Part shown: positions 14,951-20,274 of the stretch, piece after piece
Numbering within the stretch: the first letter of the stretch is position 1
Layout of the letters: every line of letters starts with the position of its first letter
NCBI GenBank assembly: GCA_018609935.1
Contig: JAHENH010000137.1
Location: 1 to 20,274 of the forward strand
DNA length: 20,274 nucleotides
Source: Halobacteriales archaeon
Lineage (GTDB): Archaea > Halobacteriota > Halobacteria > Halorutilales > JAHENH01
Direction: 5' to 3'
Program-made: the position numbers and the translations under genes
The notes under the pieces: model-generated
Told to the model about the DNA's origin: nothing
Seen by the model: only the letters and a program-made list of their open reading frames with translations
The model's database searches: none

Positions 14951-15913
14951 TTATTTTACTTTAGCGGTTTCTTTGGGTTTTGATTCCTTTTTAAGTTCTT
15001 CAATCCATGTATCTTCTTTTTTAGAAAGTAATGCAACTCTAGACCTTGGTACTTGCTTTATTGTTGAATATGAAGAGATTTCATCTTGTAGCTTGTTAGT
15101 GAATTGTACTACATCATCATGTTCCGGCATTGCTTTCCGTTTCATTCTGTCTTGGCTGTGTCCTACATGCATATATGCCTTAAGTTCTATAAAATTAGGT
15201 GATGCCTTTCTAAATATTTCTTTGTATTTAGGTATAGATGTCATATTATGTCCTTTAACAAGTGTAGTTCTAATAACAGTTCTACAGTCTTTTTCTGATA
15301 TAATATCAAGTGTATCCATTAGAGACTCCCATAAATTATCTTCAACTGGTCGTACAACTTGTTTAAATGTTTCTCGGTCTGGGGCATCTACACTAATATA
15401 TAGTTGCGTAGGATTACATTTTCTAAGAACTTCTGGATTAGTACCATTCGATACTAAGAACGTAGTTAATCCTCTGTTATGAAATTCTTCTAAAAGTTCT
15501 GGTAGATAAGGATATATAGTAGGCTCACCATCTAAAGAAATAGCTACATGCTTTGGATCCATTGCTTCCTCAAATCTTTCTAGTGTAACCTCTTCATTTC
15601 CTTTAAATCCAGATAATAACTCTCTCTGTAGTTTTATACTTGCTTCAACAACTTCTTCTGGATCTTGCCAGTCTGCATCAAGCTCCCAAGAATGTCCTTG
15701 ATGATCTCTCCAACAGAATACACAGCGTTCATTACACTTTATAACTGGTGTCATCTGAACACATCGATGACTTTCAATCCCATAAAAAACATATTTATAG
15801 CATTTTCCCCCTCCTTTTAATGCGTTTTTAGTCCATCCACATGTCTGACAAGCTGTATGTTCTTTCATCGCATAATTTGGTTCTGAAATTGCGTCTTTTT
15901 CGTTATCTCTCAT
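14951..15913 (-). CDS. taw1: tRNA 4-demethylwyosine synthase (radical SAM, TYW1/Taw1)
   Basis: A 320-residue radical SAM enzyme. Cys60-x3-Cys64-x2-Cys67 (KCNERCVFCW) binds the SAM 4Fe-4S cluster. Cys25, Cys38 and Cys51 are each 13 residues apart, as in the second cluster of archaeal Taw1, and the following WRDHQGHSW and SLDGEPTIYPYLPEL segments are family signatures. It condenses pyruvate-derived carbons with N1-methylguanosine at position 37 of tRNA-Phe to make 4-demethylwyosine, which helps to hold the reading frame. No flavodoxin domain is fused, as usual in archaea. The last about 20 residues are a Lys-rich tail. Its neighbours are the guide RNA gene downstream and a divergent PPC-domain gene, so it is a single-gene unit. 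Confidence 0.93.
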   Translation of the reverse strand: MRDNEKDAISEPNYAMKEHTACQTCGWTKNALKGGGKCYKYVFYGIESHRCVQMTPVIKCNERCVFCWRDHQGHSWELDADWQDPEEVVEASIKLQRELLSGFKGNEEVTLERFEEAMDPKHVAISLDGEPTIYPYLPELLEEFHNRGLTTFLVSNGTNPEVLRKCNPTQLYISVDAPDRETFKQVVRPVEDNLWESLMDTLDIISEKDCRTVIRTTLVKGHNMTSIPKYKEIFRKASPNFIELKAYMHVGHSQDRMKRKAMPEHDDVVQFTNKLQDEISSYSTIKQVPRSRVALLSKKEDTWIEELKKESKPKETAKVK

Positions 15914-16042
15914 AGTTGATTTATTATCTCTATTAACTTTATTTTGGTAGATATTTTGAAAAGTCTATCTTAGAAAGGAAAAAATATCTTTCTTAAACTA
16001 ATATCAATATTTTCATCAAACTAAGTAGAACAGTTAACTAAA

Positions 16043-16052
16043 ACTATAAATC
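16043..16052 (+). promoter_or_regulatory. Candidate TATA element for the PPC-domain gene
   Basis: ACTATAAATC is centred about 30 nt before the ATG at 16077. A start about 26 nt downstream gives a nearly leaderless transcript, common in haloarchaea and relatives. Confidence 0.45.
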
Positions 16053-16076
16053 AATACGTTCTAATAGAAATGAGAA

Positions 16077-16511
16077 ATGGAGTTTGAGAAGTTTGAAGAA
16101 AAAAGAACATTTGTAGTTCGGTTAGAAACTGGTGAGGAATGGAGGCAGAAAATAGAAGAATTCGCTGATGAAAAAGAAATAGATGCCGCGTGGTATAACG
16201 GTTTAGGGGCTGTAAAAGATGCGGAAATATATTTTTATGACCAAACAGACAAGGAATATATGTCTATAGAGTTCGATGAGCCTTTTGAAGTTGCTGCTTC
16301 ATTAGGAAATATTTCTTGGCTTAATCAAGAAAGATTTGCACACACACATGCTCTTTTAACTAGGGATGATGGAACCACTGTTGGAGGCCATCTAAACAGA
16401 GCTACAGTTTTTGCTGGGGAATTATTTATAAAAGAACTCGATGGAAAAATATCTAGGGAACACGATGAAATAACTGACCTCGATGTTTGGTCGAACTATA
16501 TTAATGAATAA
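16077..16511 (+). CDS. PPC-domain (DUF296) protein
   Basis: A 144-residue protein consisting of a single PPC (plants and prokaryotes conserved) domain. The typical opening VVRLETGEEWRQKIEEFA (13-30) and NGLGAV (41-46) precede a conserved histidine cluster: His89 and His91 in AHTHALL, and His105 in VGGHLNRATVFAGELFI. In structures of prokaryotic PPC proteins these three histidines bind a metal, and the protein forms a trimer. Plant relatives join this domain to AT-hooks for DNA binding; no AT-hook is present here, so 'DNA-binding protein' labels are not justified. The cellular role is unknown. It is divergent from taw1 and convergent with the DCC-family gene, so it is probably transcribed alone. 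Confidence 0.88.
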   Translation: MEFEKFEEKRTFVVRLETGEEWRQKIEEFADEKEIDAAWYNGLGAVKDAEIYFYDQTDKEYMSIEFDEPFEVAASLGNISWLNQERFAHTHALLTRDDGTTVGGHLNRATVFAGELFIKELDGKISREHDEITDLDVWSNYINE

Positions 16512-16521
16512 TTTATATTTC

Positions 16522-16938
16522 TTAATCTGGAGTTCCTGCAGCTGAAAAAAGTTTTTCTAGTAGTTTTTGAGCATCATCAGATATTTCATATATGTCGTTT
16601 TTGTCATCTATTTTATTTTTTCTTCCACTAGCTAAACCTATTATAGAGGATATTTGAGTATAACTTCCTTCAATTAACTCTGATGCTATACTCGGAAGCC
16701 CTGCACGTTGAGATATTTCTTTTGCTGCTTTTTCTCCTGAATATACCCTATTTTTTTCTTTATCTACTAAAAACATAGAAAAAGGAACTTCACCGAATTG
16801 AGCCCTTAGGAATTCCTGTGATTCAGGATCTTCTAATGGAATTGCTTTTAACCATCTTAGGTTTTCCAGTATATCTGTAGAAAAATCACAATAAAAACAA
16901 TTACCATCATATATGATAACTGCTTTCTCTTTAACCAT
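16522..16938 (-). CDS. DCC-family thiol-disulfide oxidoreductase-like protein (DUF393)
   Basis: A 138-residue thioredoxin-fold-like protein with the hallmark N-terminal motif IIYDGNCFYC (8-17), where Asp11, Cys14 and Cys17 form the D-x2-C-x2-C pattern of the DUF393 family. ALKAIPLEDPES-type sequence (here LKAIPLEDPES, 30-40) and FLVDKEKNRVYSGEKAAKEI (56-75) also fit. Family members are small cytoplasmic proteins assumed, not shown, to act in thiol-disulfide exchange. There is no signal peptide. It ends 10 nt from the stop of the convergent PPC-domain gene. The C-terminal Lys/Asp-rich segment (about 105-138) is variable. Confidence 0.85.
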   Translation of the reverse strand: MVKEKAVIIYDGNCFYCDFSTDILENLRWLKAIPLEDPESQEFLRAQFGEVPFSMFLVDKEKNRVYSGEKAAKEISQRAGLPSIASELIEGSYTQISSIIGLASGRKNKIDDKNDIYEISDDAQKLLEKLFSAAGTPD

Positions 16939-17198
16939 TATATTCTATTATTATTTTTTACTAACAACATATAGACTCTAGTCCTTTTTGTTTATTTATA
17001 CTATATAATATATACTTAAATTATCTGTACACCTGTCTAAAATAGAAAGTTATAGAATTCATTTTTTAGAAGAGAAATATATTATTTTAGTTTACAGATT
17101 ATATAAAATTAAAAAGATTATCAACTAAAAATGGATAGACTATGAAACCGTTTTTTGATGTTCGAAAGATATCTAATTATATTAAATAAAGGATTTCT

Positions 17199-18455
17199 AT
17201 GAAATGGATTGAAAAACTAAATATAGAAGAGAGAAATGAAATACTGGATAGATCTTCTTCTGTAGAAGATGTATTAGAAGATGTAAGAAAAATTGTAGAT
17301 AAAGTTAGGAAAGATGGTGACAAAGCTATATTTGATTTCACTAAAAAATTTGATGATGTAGTACTTGATTCATTAAAAGTCAAAGAAAAAAGAATAAAGA
17401 TTGCGAAAGAATCTATAGATTCTAGTGTAGAAAAAGCAATCAGAGAAAGCGCTAACCGTATTAAAGATTTTCATTCTAAACAGGTAAGAAAAGGTAGGAT
17501 AGAGGAAGCGGAAGAAGGAATAAATATAGGTAGACTCTTCCTTCCTTTAGAATCCGCAGGTGTTTATATACCTGGGGGTAGAGCTTCCTATCCATCAACA
17601 GCGTTAATGACGGCTATTCCAGCTAAAGTAGCTGGTATAAAACGAGTTATAGCGTGCACTCCACCTAACATAGATTATCAAACACTTGTAGCATTTGATA
17701 TAGCTGGAGTTGATGAAATATATAAAATTGGTGGTGCTCAAGCCATATCTGCTATGGCTTATGGATCCGACACTATAGATCCAGTAGATATAGTTGTAGG
17801 CCCAGGTAATATCTATGTAGCTGCAGCAAAGAGGTTAGTTAGAGATAAAGTAAAAATTGATTTTGAAGCTGGGCCGAGCGAAGTAGGTATAATCACCGAT
17901 TCTTCTGGAGATCCAGAAATTTTGGCGGCTGAGATGATTGCACAAATGGAGCATGATCCAGAATCTAGAGCTATATTAACGACATCTAGTGAAAGTTTAG
18001 CTAGAAAAATAGAAAATAAAATAGATGAATTAATTAAAGATATGGATAGACGTAAAACTATTAGAAAAGCAAGGAAAGATATCTTGGTTGGAGATATCGA
18101 AGATTGTATTAATTTTATGAAAAAATATGCACCTGAACACCTTCTTGTAGTTATGAAAAGTGAAAAAAAAGAAGAAAAAATAGCTCAAAACGTATCAAAT
18201 GCAGGATCTGTATTTTTAGGTATTAATACACCTGTAGCTGCAGGTGACTATGCTACTGGAACTAACCATGTATTACCTACAGGTGGTATGGCGAGATTTA
18301 GAGGAGGTCTTAGCGTTGATGACTTTGTACGTAATATAACCGTACAAAGACTCTCTAAAGAGGGTCTTAATAAATTAAGTGACACAATACAGACACTAGC
18401 TAAAATAGAGGGATTAGACGCACATGCTAGATCTGTGGAGCTAAGGAAGGATTAG
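17199..18455 (+). CDS. hisD: Histidinol dehydrogenase
   Basis: A 418-residue enzyme for the last two steps of histidine synthesis, oxidising L-histidinol to L-histidine with two NAD+. The zinc-site residues are present: Gln249 and His252 in IAQMEHDPES, Asp350 in AAGDYATGTNH and His409 in LDAHARS. The catalytic pair Glu313-His314 is in YAPEHLLVV. GPGNIYVAAAKR (201-212) and the HisD signature region around DFEAGPSEVGI (221-231) are clear. The start is supported by the haloarchaeal-like N-terminus and a weak GGA Shine-Dalgarno-like element 5 nt before the ATG. No other his gene is adjacent, so the pathway is dispersed as in many archaea. The protein is Lys-rich rather than acidic, unlike haloarchaeal homologues. 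It is followed by aspS after 71 nt with a separate TATA-like element. Confidence 0.95.
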   Translation: MKWIEKLNIEERNEILDRSSSVEDVLEDVRKIVDKVRKDGDKAIFDFTKKFDDVVLDSLKVKEKRIKIAKESIDSSVEKAIRESANRIKDFHSKQVRKGRIEEAEEGINIGRLFLPLESAGVYIPGGRASYPSTALMTAIPAKVAGIKRVIACTPPNIDYQTLVAFDIAGVDEIYKIGGAQAISAMAYGSDTIDPVDIVVGPGNIYVAAAKRLVRDKVKIDFEAGPSEVGIITDSSGDPEILAAEMIAQMEHDPESRAILTTSSESLARKIENKIDELIKDMDRRKTIRKARKDILVGDIEDCINFMKKYAPEHLLVVMKSEKKEEKIAQNVSNAGSVFLGINTPVAAGDYATGTNHVLPTGGMARFRGGLSVDDFVRNITVQRLSKEGLNKLSDTIQTLAKIEGLDAHARSVELRKD

Positions 18456-18493
18456 AGATATAGATATTAATAAAGTTAATTAGAAGAGGCAGA

Positions 18494-18506
18494 ACTTTTT
18501 TAATTT
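18494..18506 (+). promoter_or_regulatory. Candidate TATA element for aspS
   Basis: CTTTTTTAATTTC is centred about 26 nt before the aspS ATG at 18527, the spacing expected for a leaderless archaeal transcript. It suggests aspS does not depend only on read-through from hisD. Confidence 0.45.
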
Positions 18507-18526
18507 CGCTTTTAAGAGCCTGTTAG

Positions 18527-19801
18527 ATGAGAGAATATATCAGCGAGGTTGAACCTGGAGATAAAGTGGAGGTTAAAGGATGGATCCATGAAATACGAGA
18601 TCTAGGTGGGATAGTATTTTTACTATTACGGGATAGATCAGATAAAATACAGATAAAAATAGAAGAGAATGAAGGAAATGAAGATATGTTAGAAATTGCT
18701 AGAAATATATCTAGGGAATCTGTAGTTAGTATAAAGGGAAAGGTAGAAAAAGAGGAGAGGGCTCCATCTGATGTTGAAATAGTCCCTACAAGTCTTGATG
18801 TATTGAATGAAGCTGAGAGAGGACTTCCGTTAGATCCTAGTGGAAAAGTAAAATCTGAGCTATCTAATAAAATTGATAATAGACATTTAGATCTTCGGAG
18901 CGGTGAAGGCCAAGCTATTTTTGAGTTAAGAAGTGAGGTTTTAAATGCTATAAGAGAAAAATTGAGGGATCTTGGAGCAGTAGAAATACAGACTCCAAAG
19001 GTGGTTTCTACAGCTACTGAAGGGGGTACAGACCTCTTTCCTATAGCATATTTTGAACAGGAGGCCTTTTTAAATCAGTCCCCTCAGCTTTATAAACAAA
19101 TTACTATAAATGGACTGGAAAAGGTTTTTGAGATAGGTCCTATATTTAGGGCTGAGGAACATAATACACCACGACATCTGAATGAAGCTATAAGTATAGA
19201 TTTTGAGAGTGCTTTCTTTGATGCGGAAGATGCAATGAAAGCATGTGAGGATATAATTATAGCTGCATACAAAAGAGTTGAATCTTGTCAAGATCTTTTA
19301 GATAAGCTAGATAAAACAGTTGAGGTTCCAAAAAAACCTTTTGAGCGTATAACTTATGATGAAGCTTTAGAGATAGCTAGTAGCGAAGGAATAGATATGG
19401 AGTGGGGTGAAGATTTGACGACAGAGGCGGAAAGATATATAGGTGAAACAATTGGTGAGCATTATTTTATTATAGATTGGCCTAATTCTATAAAACCTTT
19501 TTATGTACAGCCATATGGGGATTCTGAATTATCTAAGGCATATGATTTACTACACCCCAGAATGGAGTTGATGAGTGGAGCCAAACGTGAACATCGTTAT
19601 GATGAGTTAAAAAAAGCAATAGAAAAACAAGGCCTAAATTCTTCAAGTTTTGAATTTTACTTAAAAGCTTTTAGACATGGAATCCCTCCTCATTCTGGGT
19701 GGGGATTAGGTCTTGAGCGTTTACTTACTACAATGTTGGATCTAGAAAATGTTAGACAAGTAGTTTTGTTTCCTAGAGATAGACAGAGACTAAAACCTTA
19801 A
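18527..19801 (+). CDS. aspS: Aspartyl-tRNA synthetase, archaeal type (possibly non-discriminating)
   Basis: A 424-residue class IIb aminoacyl-tRNA synthetase. The N-terminal OB-fold anticodon-binding domain (about 1-95) contains [25 protein letters not shown] sequence (16-36). The catalytic core has motif 2 around [15 protein letters not shown] and motif 3 around [16 protein letters not shown] near the C-terminus. It lacks the bacterial GAD insertion, so it is archaeal/eukaryotic type. His21 in GWIHEIRD is at a position where a histidine has been linked to non-discriminating AspRS, which also charges tRNA-Asn for later amidation. That reading is tentative and depends on whether the genome has AsnRS and GatCAB. 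The start choice is supported by the TATA-like element 26 nt upstream. Confidence 0.95.
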   Translation: MREYISEVEPGDKVEVKGWIHEIRDLGGIVFLLLRDRSDKIQIKIEENEGNEDMLEIARNISRESVVSIKGKVEKEERAPSDVEIVPTSLDVLNEAERGLPLDPSGKVKSELSNKIDNRHLDLRSGEGQAIFELRSEVLNAIREKLRDLGAVEIQTPKVVSTATEGGTDLFPIAYFEQEAFLNQSPQLYKQITINGLEKVFEIGPIFRAEEHNTPRHLNEAISIDFESAFFDAEDAMKACEDIIIAAYKRVESCQDLLDKLDKTVEVPKKPFERITYDEALEIASSEGIDMEWGEDLTTEAERYIGETIGEHYFIIDWPNSIKPFYVQPYGDSELSKAYDLLHPRMELMSGAKREHRYDELKKAIEKQGLNSSSFEFYLKAFRHGIPPHSGWGLGLERLLTTMLDLENVRQVVLFPRDRQRLKP

Positions 19802-19828
19802 AATAGTAATATAGCCAGATATCTGTAT

Positions 19829-19856
19829 ATTTTTTCAATATCGATTTAAGTTTTTT
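19829..19856 (+). terminator. T-rich tracts between convergent aspS and pyrE
   Basis: Two runs of six T (19830-19835 and 19851-19856) follow the aspS stop within the 44-nt gap and the end of pyrE. No hairpin is obvious. They are consistent with an intrinsic archaeal T-tract terminator for aspS. The minus strand has no matching T run here for pyrE. Confidence 0.35.
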
Positions 19857-20274
19857 CTAAAATTTCCTCTGCTAAAACTAAACTATGTACATTTACTCCG
19901 TTTTTTTCTAAATTTTCTTTCCCTCCATCTTGCCTATCTATCACTACTATAATGTCTTCTACTATCCCTCCTTGGTTTCTGACTTGGTCTATAGCTTCTA
20001 TAGAACTATTACCAGTAGTTATTATATCTTCTATTATTACAATTTTTTCACCCTTATTTAACCTCCCTTCGATTGAATTACTTGTTCCATATTCCTTTTC
20101 TTTTTTTCTAATTATAATATATGGTATATCTGCCTTCACACTTGCTATAGCGGCTAAGGGAACTCCCCCCAGTGAAACCCCACCAATTTTTTTAGCGTTT
20201 ATATCTTTTATTTTATCTGCTATATGTTCACCTATTATATCTAAAGCTCGAGGGTTAGTTTCGAATCTATATTT
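19846..20274 (-). CDS. pyrE: Orotate phosphoribosyltransferase, C-terminal part
   Basis: The frame is open from the window edge, giving 142 visible residues; the N-terminus lies beyond the end. An internal GTG at 20139 could be mistaken for the start, but the 45 codons before it carry clear family sequence: FETNPRALDIIGEHIADKI and GGVSLGGVPLAAIAS. After it come PYIIIRKKEKEYGTSNSIEG (about 50-69) with the lysines of the orotate/PRPP site, and the PRPP-binding motif VIIEDIITTGNS with the paired acidic residues Glu-Asp. It converts orotate and PRPP to orotidine 5'-phosphate in pyrimidine synthesis. It is convergent with aspS, 44 nt apart. Confidence 0.93.
   Translation of the reverse strand, partial: KYRFETNPRALDIIGEHIADKIKDINAKKIGGVSLGGVPLAAIASVKADIPYIIIRKKEKEYGTSNSIEGRLNKGEKIVIIEDIITTGNSSIEAIDQVRNQGGIVEDIIVVIDRQDGGKENLEKNGVNVHSLVLAEEILEKT

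Noticed and set aside
17142..17189. A 15-codon frame (MKPFFDVRKISNYIK) ending 9 nt before hisD and in frame with it, possibly a leader peptide or a broken N-terminal extension.
   Set aside because: It contains no histidine codons, so it is not an attenuator leader, and hisD already has a complete N-terminus. Such short frames are common in AT-rich DNA.
18214..18236. TTTTTAGGTATTAATACACC within hisD, resembling an iron-box half-site.
   Set aside because: It is within conserved coding sequence, its second arm is missing, and it has no promoter position.
19090..19291. Two overlapping minus-strand open frames inside aspS.
   Set aside because: They are antisense shadows of a well-conserved coding sequence and match no recognisable family.

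Overview
The window looks like a piece of an AT-rich euryarchaeal chromosome from a lineage close to, but not inside, the salt-loving haloarchaea. The evidence is several haloarchaeal-type proteins (tandem MrpD-like antiporter subunits, a Tat/lipoprotein iron-binding protein, a Tat-exported gluconate-dehydrogenase-like small subunit, archaeal AspRS and PyrE), archaeal-only Taw1, TATA-like elements about 26 nt before starts, and a C/D-box-like RNA. The proteins are Lys/Asn-rich rather than strongly acidic, so a 'salt-in' lifestyle is unlikely. My best guess is a marine aerobic relative such as Hikarchaeia (Marine Group IV); this is an inference from the protein families, not a database result.

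Layout. Positions 1-3705 (+) hold the 3' end of an Mrp-type cation/proton antiporter operon: three consecutive MrpD/NuoLMN-like membrane subunits separated by 0-1 nt, the first cut by the window edge. Positions 3954-14378 form an island of eight genes behind four copies of one palindrome, TTTAGG-N4-CCTAAA, which resembles the iron box bound by DtxR/IdeR/Idr-type metal repressors. The eight genes are: a GT2 polyprenyl-phosphate glycosyltransferase (+); a GMC flavoprotein with a probable Fe-S motif and its Tat-exported small subunit (-); a Fe(III) ABC importer (lipoprotein, double-domain permease, ATPase) followed in the same operon by a GT-C membrane glycosyltransferase (-); and a GT75 / reversibly-glycosylated-polypeptide-like protein (-). 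Positions 14350-14950 are non-coding except for a compact RNA gene at 14829-14898 (-).

The right third is housekeeping: taw1 (wyosine tRNA modification, -), a PPC/DUF296 protein (+), a DCC-family thiol protein (-), hisD (+), aspS (+) and the C-terminal part of pyrE (-, runs off the window).

How they work together. The iron-box island suggests one regulon coupling ferric iron uptake to cell-surface or lipid-linked glycosylation: GT2 makes polyprenyl-P-sugar, the GT-C enzyme uses it, and GT75 interconverts a nucleotide sugar. A periplasm-facing dehydrogenase is included too. The small RNA has all the spacings of a dual-guide C/D sRNA. Its D' guide points exactly at 16S rRNA C1402 (E. coli numbering). 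Its D guide fits C34 of a CAU-anticodon tRNA.
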